Of a DNA stretch of 62,924 nucleotides, positions 42,218 through 52,934 are shown piece after piece. Position 1 is the first letter of the stretch, and each line of letters begins with the position of its first letter. Position numbers and translations under genes: made by a program. The notes beneath the pieces were generated by a model. The model was given only the letters and a program-made list of their open reading frames with translations. It did no database searches and was not told the DNA's origin. The stretch spans positions 1-62,924 of the forward strand of contig CADBJU010000030.1 of NCBI GenBank assembly GCA_902795045.1, read 5' to 3'. The stretch comes from Oscillospiraceae bacterium. Lineage in GTDB: Bacteria; Bacillota; Clostridia; Oscillospirales; Oscillospiraceae.

Positions 42218-42237
42218 AATTTCAGCCTGATACAGCG

Positions 42238-42449
42238 CATGGGCGCGTTGCAAAATGGGGTTGTACCTGTAAATGTGATACTTCCCGGCAGTAGGAGAGG
42301 GGCTTGCCCCTCCCGCGCACGACAGACTTGAACTACGAAAAATGTACGGCGATTTCGTAAAATGCTACGATTTCGCCGTACATTGTTTTTTATGGCTACG
42401 CTCATAAGGCTGTGTTTTGTGAAAACGGGTATTTTGCAACACGCCCATG
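42238..42449. mobile_element. 212-bp MITE-like element
   Basis: Terminal inverted repeats of 19 bp, CATGGGCGCGTTGCAAAAT (42238-42256) and ATTTTGCAACACGCCCATG (42431-42449), match at all but one position. Inside are two strong hairpins: GGAGAGGGGC-tt-GCCCCTCCC near 42293-42313, and AATGTACGGCGA.TCGTA / TACGA.TCGCCGTACATT near 42340-42385. No coding capacity. No target duplication is evident. It lies between convergent genes and could also terminate transcription. Confidence 0.65.
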
Positions 42450-42452
42450 TTT

Positions 42453-43481
42453 TCACAGCAAATTCTTATGTTCTTCGTAAAACTCCCGGTAGTCCTTGAG
42501 CATGTACTTCAAAAGGTTCGGGGTGTCGAGCTGGTAGGGACACTTGGAGGCGCAGGAGCGGCACTCGAGGCAGTCCTCGATCTTGTTCATCTTGGCCTGC
42601 CACTCGGGCGTCATGTACTGCTGCCAGGGGGAGCGGCGCAGGAGCATGTTCATGCGCGCGCAGTTTCGAATCTCGATGCCCACGGGACACGGCATGCAGT
42701 AGCCGCAGCTGCGGCAGAAGGAGCCGGACAGCTCCTGGCGCTCCTTCTTGATAAAGGCGTCCAGCTCCGCGTCCATGTGCGGGTCCTCCTCGGCAGCGTC
42801 GAGCCAGGCCTGCAGCTCCTCCAGCTTCTGGATGCCCCAGATGGGGACTACGTTGTCATAGAGGTTCATGAAGGCGTGGCAGGCGCGCACATTGGTGAGC
42901 ATGCCGCCCGCGAGGCCCTTCATGGCGATGTAGCCCATGTCGGCTTCTTTGCACTTTTCGGCGAGGGCCAGGTCCCGCTCGGAGGAGATATAGCTGAAAG
43001 GGAACTGCAGCGTCTCAAACCAGCCGGACTTGATGCAGTCCTCGGCCACCTGGACGCGGTGGGTTGTGACGCCGATGTGACGGATCCAGCCGCGTTCCTT
43101 CGCCTCCAGCGCCCCGGCGTAGGCCCCGTCCGGGTCGTTGGGATCGGGCACCTCCGGCACCTGGTGGAACTGGAAGAGGTCGATGTAGTCGGTCTTCATC
43201 ATTTTGAGGCTGTTTTCGATGTGGGCGAGCACCCCAGCCTTGTCGCGCGCGGCGCTCTTGGTGGAGATCACGATCTGATCGCGCACATCGCTGAGCGCAA
43301 GGCCGATCTTCTCCTCGCTGTCGGTGTAGGCGTTGGCGGTGTCGAAGTAGCGGATGCCGCCGTCGTAGGCCGCCTGCAGGAGCTTCACGGCGTAATCCTT
43401 GTCACAGCGCTGCACCGGCAGGCAGCCCATGGAGGTCTTGGTGACGACAAGGCCGGTTTTTCCGAGTGTGAGTGTTTTCAT
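42453..43481 (-). CDS. aldo/keto reductase with C-terminal 2[4Fe-4S] ferredoxin domain
   Basis: A 342-residue protein. Residues 1-245 form the aldo/keto reductase barrel with the catalytic tetrad Asp47, Tyr52, Lys75 and His106. The C-terminal part has two cysteine clusters (CRSCGYCMPCPVGI and CLECRSCASKCPY) for two [4Fe-4S] centres. This combination is common in anaerobes, where the enzyme probably exchanges electrons with ferredoxin rather than relying on NADPH alone. Substrate unknown. A single gene, transcribed towards the MITE-like element. Confidence 0.9.
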   Translation of the reverse strand: MKTLTLGKTGLVVTKTSMGCLPVQRCDKDYAVKLLQAAYDGGIRYFDTANAYTDSEEKIGLALSDVRDQIVISTKSAARDKAGVLAHIENSLKMMKTDYIDLFQFHQVPEVPDPNDPDGAYAGALEAKERGWIRHIGVTTHRVQVAEDCIKSGWFETLQFPFSYISSERDLALAEKCKEADMGYIAMKGLAGGMLTNVRACHAFMNLYDNVVPIWGIQKLEELQAWLDAAEEDPHMDAELDAFIKKERQELSGSFCRSCGYCMPCPVGIEIRNCARMNMLLRRSPWQQYMTPEWQAKMNKIEDCLECRSCASKCPYQLDTPNLLKYMLKDYREFYEEHKNLL

Positions 43482-43641
43482 GTATATTTCCCCTTTATAT
43501 CTTGGTTTGTGCCGGAGAAGTTCAGAGGAGCCCGCTCCTCTGATTTTTCGCCTCGCAAGGCGGAAAACAAATATGATCCGTTTTGGGGGCAGCTTTGCCG
43601 CCTCAAAAACACCCTGTGCAAATCATATTCGCAATTGAATG

Positions 43642-45387
43642 TTAAAACGGCCAGGTTGGGAGCCAGGATCTTAATATGCTGCGTCCGACCGGGATTCCCG
43701 CCAGCACCGGGAAGAACAGCACGAAGACCGCAGTACTCAGCAGCGCAAAGCCGTCCACATACAGCTTACCGTACCGGACATTGCGCTCCATCAGGTCAAA
43801 GCAGCGGCCCAGCGCCAGCGCCAGAAACACGGTGCAGGGGAAGTAGTGGTAGGCGAAGGTCAGGCGCGGCACCAGCACCCAGGGCAGCAGCTGGGCCAGA
43901 TACCCCAACAGGATGAAGGCCGACACCCTATCCCGCCGCGCAGCGGCAAGGTAGCCCAGCACGAACAGTGCGAGCAGCCCGCCCCAGCAGAGCACGGGGT
44001 TTACAAAGGCGCCGAAGCTCACCGTCCGCCCGTCCGCAAGATAGTCCAGATAATAGAGGATGGGCCGGATATCCAGCAGCCACTGATACCAGTGGGAGGA
44101 ATAGGGATGGGTGGCGACGAGCTGGGAGTGGTAGTTGAACATATAGCGCTGGTTATCCAGCACGATGTTCAGGTAATCGCGGCTGAGAAGATTCGTCTTC
44201 CCCTGGGCTACACCGTAGGGGATGTAGGACAGATAATAGATCAGGCCCGGCACCAGGATGAAAAACACCACGCAGAAAAGCGCGTTTTTCACAAAGCCCC
44301 GGAAATCCAGCCGCCCGGCCCGCGCCTCGCGGATCACCCACAGGGCCCAGATCACCGCAAGGCCCGCGCCTGCGTAAAAGCAGGTCCACTTGCTTGCGGC
44401 GCCGAGACCGAAGCTCACCCCGCACAGGCCGAGGTCCCGCAGGCGCCCCTCGCTGACAAACAGGTACATGTACAGATACATCAGCAGGATGAAGAAGACG
44501 GCGTAGGTGTCGATGGTGGCGATGCGGGTCTGTACAAAGTGCATGAAGTCCGTCGCCATCAGGATCATGCAGGCGGCGGGCGTGATGCGTCCGCCGAAGA
44601 GCTTCTTGGCGAAGTAATAGAGAAGCGGCAGCATCAGCACGCCGAAGAGCGTCCCGGAAAAGCGCCAGCCGAAGGGCGTCATGCCGAAGAGCTTGATGCC
44701 GAGGCCGATGATCGCCTTGCCGAGGGGCGGGTGCGTGATCTCGTAGGGATACACGCCGTTGAGCTGCTCCCAGGCGGTGCGGGCGTGGTAGATCTCGTCG
44801 AAGTAGCTGGAGTTTAGGAAGGTCTGGCGCTTCGGGCACAGTGCCTGTTCGTCCGCAAGCGCCGGATGGCTTGCGCTGAGCGCAATGGTCTCCCCGTCCT
44901 CCGTCTTCGCCGCGACCTCGCCGAGCCAGACATTGCCCCTGCCGAGGATACGCAGCGTGCCGCCCGTTACGGGCTGTTCCAGTTCCACCTCGTGCCACTT
45001 GAGCACGTCTCCGTGCCCCTGCTCCAGATCGGCCAGGTGGACATTATGGCCGTCCGCGCCGGTATAGTCGATGCTGTAATCCCCGATGCCGACGCCGGAG
45101 AAGATCATCAGCTTTGCCGCCGCGCCGCTGTCCGGGTCAAGCCCCAGCTGTGCGGTCTCGTTTTCCATTCTGACAAAGCTCTCGGGCGAGGCGGTGTTGC
45201 CGAGACCCATAAAGGCCGCGACGGCGTAGACGATGGTGACGCCCGCCACGACAAGCGCGTCCGCGCGGTCCATGCGTCGCGCACCCCCGCCGAGTTTGCA
45301 GATGCGCAGGTCGGGCAAAAGCATGAAGAAAACGGTGATGAGCAGGAAGCAGGCGGCGGGAAGAAAGTATTTTGTAATTTCAAACAT
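43642..45387 (-). CDS. dolichyl-phosphate-mannose-protein mannosyltransferase family (GT39)
   Basis: A 581-residue membrane protein with about ten helices. The catalytic loop of the PMT family is recognisable: YFDEIYHARTAWEQLNGVYP followed by ITHPPLGKAIIG. An external beta-sandwich-like insertion lies between the second helix and this loop (about residues 85-185). Bacterial PMTs transfer mannose from a lipid carrier to secreted proteins; the PT-rich stalk of the kinase-like protein in this window would be a plausible substrate (inference). It is a single gene, flanked downstream by a small hairpin near 43520-43545. Confidence 0.85.
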   Translation of the reverse strand: MFEITKYFLPAACFLLITVFFMLLPDLRICKLGGGARRMDRADALVVAGVTIVYAVAAFMGLGNTASPESFVRMENETAQLGLDPDSGAAAKLMIFSGVGIGDYSIDYTGADGHNVHLADLEQGHGDVLKWHEVELEQPVTGGTLRILGRGNVWLGEVAAKTEDGETIALSASHPALADEQALCPKRQTFLNSSYFDEIYHARTAWEQLNGVYPYEITHPPLGKAIIGLGIKLFGMTPFGWRFSGTLFGVLMLPLLYYFAKKLFGGRITPAACMILMATDFMHFVQTRIATIDTYAVFFILLMYLYMYLFVSEGRLRDLGLCGVSFGLGAASKWTCFYAGAGLAVIWALWVIREARAGRLDFRGFVKNALFCVVFFILVPGLIYYLSYIPYGVAQGKTNLLSRDYLNIVLDNQRYMFNYHSQLVATHPYSSHWYQWLLDIRPILYYLDYLADGRTVSFGAFVNPVLCWGGLLALFVLGYLAAARRDRVSAFILLGYLAQLLPWVLVPRLTFAYHYFPCTVFLALALGRCFDLMERNVRYGKLYVDGFALLSTAVFVLFFPVLAGIPVGRSILRSWLPTWPF

Positions 45388-45425
45388 AGGCGTTCAGGTA
45401 CGGCTGTACCGGCATCCTCCGCATT

Positions 45426-45517
45426 GTCATCCTGAGGAACAAAGTGACGAAGGATCTTTCTCTTGGAGCTTTTCACAAGCCTTCGGTGAAAGATCCTTCG
45501 CTTACGCTCAGGATGAC
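45426..45517. repeat. dispersed palindromic repeat family B, copy 3
   Basis: GTCATCCTGAGGAACAAAGT, then GAAGGATCTTTC and the matching GAAAGATCCTTCGC, ending GCTCAGGATGAC. It fills the gap between the NagD-type and mannosyltransferase genes. Confidence 0.85.
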
Positions 45518-45543
45518 ATGGAAAATGGGACAGCGCGCTTTCC

Positions 45544-46365
45544 TTAGAGTGTTTTCAGGATCTCGTGCAGCTCGTGCACATCACGCAGGATATAATCGGG
45601 CTTGCGCTCGGCCAAGTCCACCATGGCCTGGTCGGTCTCGCCGGACAGCACCAGCACGGACACCGAGCCAGCGTTCTGGGCCACGGCGATATCGGTATAG
45701 ATGCGATCGCCTACGGCGCAGATCTGCTTGTTGGGGATGCCGGTCATCGCGGAGATGACGTCGATCATGTTGCGGTTGGGCTTGCCGATATAGTTGGGCT
45801 CCACACCGGAGGAGGCGGTGAGCAGGGCGCAGATGCTGCCGCAGTCGGGCAGGACCTCGTCGTGCGGCATGGGGCAGACCCAGTCGGGATTTGCTGCGAT
45901 GAACTTTGCGCCCCGGCGCAGGAAGTGGCAGGCCTTGTCCAGCTTTTCATACACAAGCTCCGTGTCGAAGCCCTGCACCACCACATCCACCGTGTCGGCC
46001 TCGGTGTGGCCCAGCTCGTCGTTGACGAGGTTCACGCCGTAGCTCTTGAGCTCCCGGTAGAAGGCCTTCGTCCCGGCAAGGTACACGCTCGCGCCGGGGT
46101 GGCGCTGGTTCAGGTACATGCCGGTCGCCATGCCGGAGGTAAAGACGTTTTCACGCTCGCAGGGAAAGCCCAGCCTCTTGAGGCGGGTGATGTAATCCTC
46201 GCCCGCGCGGGAGGAGTTGTTGGTCAGGTAGATGTACTTCTTGCCGAGCCGCGGCAGGTCCTCCATCAGCTCAATGGCGCCCTCATAGACATTGTCCCCC
46301 AGATACAGGGTCCCATCCATGTCGAAGAGGAACAGCTTCGTATTTTTCAGTTTTGTGTAATCCAT
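45544..46365 (-). CDS. NagD-type HAD phosphatase (HAD-IIA)
   Basis: A 273-residue protein with the HAD motifs: FLFDMDGTLYLGD (motif I), LTNNSS (motif II), and ICAVGDRIYTDIAVAQNAG (motif IV). The cap between motifs II and III is of the IIA class, as in NagD and p-nitrophenylphosphatases. It dephosphorylates small sugar phosphates or nucleotides; the substrate is not determined. Start 46365 lies six bases after GGAGA. It sits next to glpK, so a glycerol- or sugar-phosphate-related role is conceivable. Confidence 0.88.
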   Translation of the reverse strand: MDYTKLKNTKLFLFDMDGTLYLGDNVYEGAIELMEDLPRLGKKYIYLTNNSSRAGEDYITRLKRLGFPCERENVFTSGMATGMYLNQRHPGASVYLAGTKAFYRELKSYGVNLVNDELGHTEADTVDVVVQGFDTELVYEKLDKACHFLRRGAKFIAANPDWVCPMPHDEVLPDCGSICALLTASSGVEPNYIGKPNRNMIDVISAMTGIPNKQICAVGDRIYTDIAVAQNAGSVSVLVLSGETDQAMVDLAERKPDYILRDVHELHEILKTL

Positions 46366-46386
46366 ATCTTTCTCCAATCAGCTTTC

Positions 46387-46560
46387 TTGCCTCCCCCTTT
46401 GGGGGAGGTGGCAACTCAGGCAGGCTCCCTCTCTGAGGGAGCTGTCGCAGCGCGTGTTCGCCCGCGCTGTGACTGAGGGAGTCAAAGCGAAGTCGCGATA
46501 CCCCTTCCACCGCTGAAGCGGTCCCCCTCCCCCAATCGCCGCAAGCGGCTGGGGGAGGCG
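46387..46560. repeat. dispersed palindromic repeat family A, copy 2
   Basis: Begins TTGCCTCCCCCTTTGGGGGA and ends CCGCAAGCGGCTGGGGGAGG; contains the shared ACCGCTGAAGCGGTCCCC block. It separates the NagD-type gene from glpK. Confidence 0.85.
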
Positions 46561-46567
46561 GGGGAAA

Positions 46568-48058
<1,491 letters not shown>

Positions 48059-48081
48059 GGATTCTCCTCCTGTGTATCGTT

Positions 48082-49389
48082 TTATGAAAAAAGAATATCC
48101 TTGATTAACTGCGGGCGCTGAACCGGGGTGTCGGAGAACGTGCAGCAGGCGCGCAGGCTATTCGCCGCCGCCTGTGCCTTCTCCATGGTGGAGGCATGAA
48201 TGGTAGCAAGGCTCTCGCCCATCTCCACCTTATCTCCGACCTTCTTGTGCAGCACCAGGCCGACGGAGAGGTCGATGGCGTCCTCCTTGGCGGCGCGTCC
48301 ACCGCCGAGATGCATGGAGATAAGCCCGACCTTTTCACACTCGATGTGACTTACGTAGCCTGCTGACTCCGACGGCACCTCCAGCTGCACCGGGGCCAGC
48401 GGCAGGCGTGCGGTATCGTACACGTCGTGCGCGTCGCCGTCCTGCGCCTCCACAAGCTCGGCCAGCTTCTTCAGCGCCCTGCCGCTGTCGATGGCCTCCT
48501 GCAGAAGCTTTCGCGCCGTATCCTCATCCTCGGTATAGCCCGCTTGGATCAGCAGGCAGCTGCCGAGCGTCAGGCACAGCTCCAGCAGATCGCCCTTCGT
48601 CTCGCCGCGCAAAACGGAGATGGCCTCCTTGACCTCGAGGGCGTTGCCTACAGCGCAGCCGAGGGGCTGGTTCATGTCGGTGATGACGGCGGCGCACTTT
48701 CTCCCGGCAAGCTTGCCGATGCGGGTAAGCCCCCTTGCAAGCTCGTGTGCCTGCGCCTCGGTCTTCATAAACGCGCCGCTGCCGCACTTGACATCCAGCA
48801 CGATCACGTCTGTGCCCGAGGCCAGCTTCTTGGACATGATGGAGCTCACGATCAGCGGGATGCTGGGCACGGTGCCGGTCACGTCGCGCAGGGCGTAGAG
48901 CTTCTTGTCCGCCGGGACAAGGTCCGCCGTTTGGCCCATGATGGCAATGCCGATGCGGTTGACGTTGTCGAGAAAGCGCTTTTCCCCGATGGAGATATTG
49001 TAGCCGGGAAAGCTCTCCAGCTTGTCCAAGGTGCCGCCGGTGTGACCCAGGCCGCGGCCCGACATTTTGGCAACGCGCAGCCCGCAGGCCGCTACCATCG
49101 GGCAGAGAATGAGGCTTGTCTTGTCTCCGACGCCGCCGGTGGAATGCTTGTCCGCCTTGATCCCCTTAATGGAGCTGAGATCCACCACGTCGCCGGAGTG
49201 CATCATCGCCAAGGTCAGATCCAGCGTCTCCTGATCGGTCATGCCGCGAAAATAGATCGCCATGCACATGGCGGACATCTGGTAGTCGCTGATCTTCCCG
49301 CGGACATAGCCGTCGATCATGAAGCGGATCTCGTCACCGCTCAGCTCCCCGCCGTCGCGCTTTTTCGCGATCAGGTCTGTCATCAGCAT
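48082..49389 (-). CDS. pdp: pyrimidine-nucleoside phosphorylase
   Basis: A 435-residue protein of the thymidine/pyrimidine-nucleoside phosphorylase family: [15 protein letters not shown] (phosphate site) and [17 protein letters not shown] are diagnostic. It cleaves uridine, thymidine or deoxyuridine with phosphate, releasing the base and (deoxy)ribose 1-phosphate for salvage or energy. Start 49389 has AAGGAGG eight bases upstream; the frame is open beyond, but crosses the promoter. It heads a two-gene unit with glpK. Confidence 0.94.
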   Translation of the reverse strand: MLMTDLIAKKRDGGELSGDEIRFMIDGYVRGKISDYQMSAMCMAIYFRGMTDQETLDLTLAMMHSGDVVDLSSIKGIKADKHSTGGVGDKTSLILCPMVAACGLRVAKMSGRGLGHTGGTLDKLESFPGYNISIGEKRFLDNVNRIGIAIMGQTADLVPADKKLYALRDVTGTVPSIPLIVSSIMSKKLASGTDVIVLDVKCGSGAFMKTEAQAHELARGLTRIGKLAGRKCAAVITDMNQPLGCAVGNALEVKEAISVLRGETKGDLLELCLTLGSCLLIQAGYTEDEDTARKLLQEAIDSGRALKKLAELVEAQDGDAHDVYDTARLPLAPVQLEVPSESAGYVSHIECEKVGLISMHLGGGRAAKEDAIDLSVGLVLHKKVGDKVEMGESLATIHASTMEKAQAAANSLRACCTFSDTPVQRPQLIKDILFS

Positions 49390-49437
49390 ATTGAAAACCT
49401 CCTTCCAAAATAATCTGAGCGTATAAACTGATATTAT

Positions 49438-49466
49438 ATTATACCGCATTTCGTGCGCTTTCTCAA
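49438..49466 (-). promoter_or_regulatory. promoter of the pdp-glpK unit
   Basis: On the minus strand TTGAGA (49461-49466), 17-nt spacer, TATAAT (49438-49443). The -35 overlaps the stop codon of the gene upstream. Confidence 0.7.
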
Positions 49467-50059
49467 TAGCGAAAAACCAGATATTTCTCGCCCTCGATCA
49501 CCCTTTCGACTGCCTGCGCCGGAGTCGCGCGGAGCCTGGCCGGGATGGCCAGCAGACTGCTCACACCGTCAAAGGAGACGAGGCTCCCGTCCCCGCGCCG
49601 ATACCAGAGCAGCCCGTCCTCCGGCGGCTCGGCAGGCCAGGGACAAGCTCGATAATCGGTTAGTTCGTTATGTAAACTTTCTCCCGTCCTCTCCGATTCC
49701 GCACCCTGCTCATCTGCCGCCGGAAGGTCTCCGGCTGCGAGTTCGCAATCTGCGGACACCTCTTCCTTTCGGCCTGCTTCTTTGTGCGAGTCGTCTGTCT
49801 GCTCACGCTCGCGGTCGGACGCAAATTCAATAGGGTCCGGAAAGGCGGCAAGCTCGCGCCTGCTGAGTCTGCGGCGCAGGTACAGCCCGCCGTCCTTTGG
49901 CTCCATCACGCCGAGGTAAACGCTTTTCCCGCTTCCGTGCGCCCAGAGCCGGACAAGGCCCTGCGCGTCCGCGCTAGCCTCGATGACGGTGTACAGGCCC
50001 GACTGGGAGATCGTCAGTTCACCTGCGGGTTCATGATTTATGTAAACTGGTATGGTCAT
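49463..50059 (-). CDS. hypothetical cytoplasmic protein
   Basis: A 198-residue soluble protein with no signal peptide or membrane segment. The N-terminal 80 residues are beta-rich (VYINHEPAGELTISQSGLYT; LVRLWAHGSGKSVYLGVMEP). A charged, low-complexity linker (about 85-135) follows, then a second short beta-rich part (GLLWYRRGDGSLVSFDGV). I do not recognise a family. It lies between the pdp promoter and a family A repeat. Confidence 0.55.
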   Translation of the reverse strand: MTIPVYINHEPAGELTISQSGLYTVIEASADAQGLVRLWAHGSGKSVYLGVMEPKDGGLYLRRRLSRRELAAFPDPIEFASDREREQTDDSHKEAGRKEEVSADCELAAGDLPAADEQGAESERTGESLHNELTDYRACPWPAEPPEDGLLWYRRGDGSLVSFDGVSSLLAIPARLRATPAQAVERVIEGEKYLVFRY

Positions 50060-50080
50060 GATGTGCGCCTCCTGTTTTGA

Positions 50081-50222
50081 TTGCCTCCCTCTTTGAGGGA
50101 GGTGCCCGAAGGGCAGAGGGAGTTCAGTAAGACCGTACTCGCGTATGGTTGCCTATAGCGAACCCCTTCCACCGCTGAAGCGGTCCCCCTCCCCCATTCG
50201 CCGCAGGCGGCTGGGGGAGGCA
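50081..50222. repeat. dispersed palindromic repeat family A, copy 3
   Basis: Begins TTGCCTCCCTCTTTGAGGGA and ends CCGCAGGCGGCTGGGGGAGG, with the shared ACCGCTGAAGCGGTCCCC block. Confidence 0.85.
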
Positions 50223-50232
50223 AGGAGCGCGC

Positions 50233-50267
50233 AAAAACGCTCCTGCCCATTTGTATGAGCAGGAGCG
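50233..50267 (-). terminator. terminator of the mazF gene
   Basis: On the minus strand CGCTCCTGC (50267-50259) pairs with GCAGGAGCG (50246-50238), followed by TTTTT. Confidence 0.8.
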
Positions 50268-50280
50268 CTGAATTATGCGG

Positions 50281-50625
50281 TTATGACCCCAGGCCGAAGC
50301 TGACGGCGAGGGCGCTGTCCACCTCGCTCATCGTGCCCTTGTCGAGCCGCCCCATCCTCTCCCGCAGGCGGGACTTGTCGATGGTGCGGATCTGCTCGAG
50401 CAGGATGACGCTGTCGCGGTTGAGGCCGACGCTGCGGCCGTGCAGCTCGATATGGGTCGGCAGCTTTGCCTTGCCCATCTGGCTTGTGATGGCGGCGGCA
50501 ATGACCGTGGGGCTGTGGCGGTTGCCGGTGTCGTTCTGGACGATCAGCACCGGGCGCATGCCGCCCTGCTCGCTGCCGACGACCGGGCTGAGGTCGGCAA
50601 AGTAAATATCGCCTCGTTTGACCAT
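50281..50625 (-). CDS. MazF/EndoA-type mRNA interferase
   Basis: A 114-residue protein of the PemK/MazF family, close in pattern to Bacillus Endo[21 protein letters not shown] at the start, Arg24 in GGMRPVLI and Thr47 in IAAAITSQ as the expected catalytic pair. It cuts mRNA at short specific sequences. The normal EndoA antitoxin gene would be just upstream, but the 99 nt there encode nothing of the kind. Start 50625 was chosen on family length; the ribosome site is weak (GGAG 13 nt away), which may limit expression. Confidence 0.85.
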   Translation of the reverse strand: MVKRGDIYFADLSPVVGSEQGGMRPVLIVQNDTGNRHSPTVIAAAITSQMGKAKLPTHIELHGRSVGLNRDSVILLEQIRTIDKSRLRERMGRLDKGTMSEVDSALAVSFGLGS

Positions 50626-50724
50626 GTCTGATTCACACTCCGATGAAGAGTCGCCCAATACAGTTTATGTAGGGTGCTGCTCTTAGTCTCACCGTGAGGC
50701 GAAATTTTTATACATGGAAACGAT

Positions 50725-51600
50725 TTACTCCACCGCTTTGAAGATCTTCGCAATGGGCGAATCGGCAGACACAACCAGGGTCTTCTCGCCGGTGGCCAGG
50801 GCCTTCTCCGCCATGTCGAGGGCGCGCATGAACTCGTAGAAGTCCGCCTCCTCGGGGGTATCGTAGACTTCGGAGAGGATGCGCATGTATTCGGCTTCGC
50901 CCTCGGCCTTGAGCTTTTCGGCGGCGGCGTTCGCCTGGGAGAGGGTAATGGATACGGACTTGTCCGCCTCGTTGCGGATCTGCTTTGCCTCGGCCGCGCC
51001 CTCGGCGGTATAGGAGGCAGCGATGTTGGTGCGCTCGGAGATCATGCGCTCATAGACGGCGGACTTGTTCTCGTCCGGCAGGTCGATGCGCTTGGTCTCA
51101 ATGGCCAGCAGCTTGATGCCGTAGTTATCGAAGGCGGAGCCCACGTTATCCATGATGCGCTGGGCAAGTAAACCGTCGCGCCCGGAGATGACCTCCTCCT
51201 GCCGCATGGAGGAGATGACGGTCTTGAGACTGTTGTAGACGACCGTGTCGATGCGGTACTCGGCATTGGCGACGTTGCCGGAGAGGGCCTGGATGAATTT
51301 CAGCGGGTCGCTGATGCGCCAGAGGACGAAGGAGTCTGCCACCATGGACTTTTTGTCGCTGGTGATGACGTCGCTCACGGCGAGGTCATAGAGCATCTCG
51401 GTTTTCGGCAGGGTGCTGACCGACTGAATAAAGGGGATCTTCATGCTCAGGCCCGGCTCATCCACGATCTTGACCACCGCGCCGAACTGGCGCACGATGG
51501 TATACTCGTTGGCCTCGGTTGTAAAGAAGCAGGCCCCGGACAGCAGGATCGCAAGGACGATGACCGCGACCGGAATGATGATCTTGATGCTTTTCTTCAC
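50725..51600 (-). CDS. hflC: HflC-like SPFH membrane protein
   Basis: A 291-residue protein: one N-terminal membrane helix (IIIPVAVIVLAILLSGACFF) followed by an SPFH/band-7 domain (NEYTIVRQFGAVVKIVDEPG) and a coiled-coil helix rich in Ala and Glu. With HflK it forms large membrane cages that in E. coli regulate the FtsH protease. It overlaps hflK by 4 nt. Confidence 0.9.
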   Translation of the reverse strand: MKKSIKIIIPVAVIVLAILLSGACFFTTEANEYTIVRQFGAVVKIVDEPGLSMKIPFIQSVSTLPKTEMLYDLAVSDVITSDKKSMVADSFVLWRISDPLKFIQALSGNVANAEYRIDTVVYNSLKTVISSMRQEEVISGRDGLLAQRIMDNVGSAFDNYGIKLLAIETKRIDLPDENKSAVYERMISERTNIAASYTAEGAAEAKQIRNEADKSVSITLSQANAAAEKLKAEGEAEYMRILSEVYDTPEEADFYEFMRALDMAEKALATGEKTLVVSADSPIAKIFKAVE

Positions 51601-52658
51601 TTGGGCTCACCTCCCATGTTGACGGTGGCAAACTGCTCGAGCGGCAGGGCGGTCTGCACGCCGGTGTCGGCGTCGAGGATATAGAGCTTCATGCCGGGCA
51701 GGATGGTCTCCATGGCCTCGTAGAACAGACGCTGCTTGGTGATGAGCGGGTACTTCTGGTACTCGGAGAAGAGCTCGGCAAAGCGGGAGGCCTGGCCGTT
51801 TGCCTCGTTGATCTTGCTCTCCTTGTAGGCCTCGGCGCTCTTGATGATCTGGTCGGCGTCGGCGGCTGCGGCGGGGATGACCTCGTTTGCGTACTTCTTG
51901 GCGTTATTGACCGTGGTGTCGGCCGACTGCTTAGCGGTCTCGACCGCGGTGAAGGCGCGCTGCACCTCCGAGGTGGGGGGCTCGGCGTCCTGGATGCGGA
52001 TATTGGCAAGCTGGAGGCCGATGTCCTCCTGCTCCAGGCGCTGCATGACCTTGTCCTTGATGGCGGCCTGGATCTCGCTCTTGCCGGTGGTGATGACGGT
52101 GTCCACATTGTACAGGCCGATGGTGTCGCGGATATAGCTCTGGCACAGCATCTTGAGGATGTCCACCGGATTCTGTGAGCTGTAGAGGTACTTGATGGGG
52201 TCGGTGACGCGGTACTCCACGTAGAAGTCGACGTTGACAAAGTTATAGTCGTAGGTGATCATCAGCGACTCCTCCTCCACATTCTGGCTGCTGCCGATGC
52301 GGTAGCCGAGGGGGAAGCCCTGGATGGTCTTGGAGACCTTGGTCACATCCTGGATAAAGGGGATCTTGAACTTGAGGCCCGAGGTGGAGACCATGGTGGG
52401 TTTGCCGAAGGTGGTGATGACGGCGTACTGGTCCTCCTTGAGGGTGTAGTAGGAATCCATCACCGCGAGCACCAGCACAACCAGCACCAGCACCAGGATC
52501 ACGGATTTGCCGGGCAGGTTGAGCTTTACATTCGGGCGCTTGAAGGGGCCTTTGGGGACCTTGTTCGGCCCGCCGGGCGTTTTGTCCGGACCGTTTCCGG
52601 AGCCGTTGTTGGGATTGAACGGGCCGCTGGAATAGCTGCCGTCCGGGTTTATGTTCAT
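51597..52658 (-). CDS. hflK: HflK-like SPFH membrane protein
   Basis: A 353-residue protein. A Gly/Pro/Asn-rich cytoplasmic N-terminus (about 1-45) resembles that of HflK. One membrane helix (SVILVLVLVVLVLAVM) is followed by the SPFH domain and a long Ala-rich coiled coil (AAADADQIIKSAEAYKE). AGGAGG precedes the start. A good sigma-A-type promoter lies 36 nt upstream. It is the first gene of an hflK-hflC operon. Confidence 0.9.
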   Translation of the reverse strand: MNINPDGSYSSGPFNPNNGSGNGPDKTPGGPNKVPKGPFKRPNVKLNLPGKSVILVLVLVVLVLAVMDSYYTLKEDQYAVITTFGKPTMVSTSGLKFKIPFIQDVTKVSKTIQGFPLGYRIGSSQNVEEESLMITYDYNFVNVDFYVEYRVTDPIKYLYSSQNPVDILKMLCQSYIRDTIGLYNVDTVITTGKSEIQAAIKDKVMQRLEQEDIGLQLANIRIQDAEPPTSEVQRAFTAVETAKQSADTTVNNAKKYANEVIPAAAADADQIIKSAEAYKESKINEANGQASRFAELFSEYQKYPLITKQRLFYEAMETILPGMKLYILDADTGVQTALPLEQFATVNMGGEPK

Positions 52659-52693
52659 AAGCGACTACCTCCTTTTTGTTCGATAGCATAATG

Positions 52694-52722
52694 ATTATAC
52701 CGCAAAAGCGTTCACTTGTGAA
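52694..52722 (-). promoter_or_regulatory. promoter of hflKC
   Basis: On the minus strand TTCACA (52717-52722), 17-nt spacer, TATAAT (52694-52699). Confidence 0.7.
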
Positions 52723-52849
52723 GTATGTGCGGCACGGGATTGATAAATTCCTGACGATTTTTCCGTTTGTTCACAAATAACGTACTGCCCTGCGCCGAAC
52801 GGAAGCCTGTCTATGAACGTTTTCTTATGCTCTTTTGCGATCTTGACAC

Positions 52850-52878
52850 TTGATATGGAATGGAAGATATCTTATAAT
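52850..52878 (+). promoter_or_regulatory. promoter of the Cys/His-motif secreted protein and VWA genes
   Basis: TTGATA (52850-52855), 17-nt spacer, TATAAT (52873-52878). It diverges from the hflKC promoter across about 130 nt. Confidence 0.7.
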
Positions 52879-52934
52879 ATTGTCAGAAACTGACTGTGTC
52901 CCGTCTCTGTCTTTTGAAGGGAGGCGTTTTGCCC

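Noticed and set aside
43520-43545. Perfect 9-bp hairpin (TCAGAGGAG / CTCCTCTGA) followed by T
   Set aside because: It looks like a plus-strand terminator, but no plus-strand gene precedes it; recorded only as a local palindrome.
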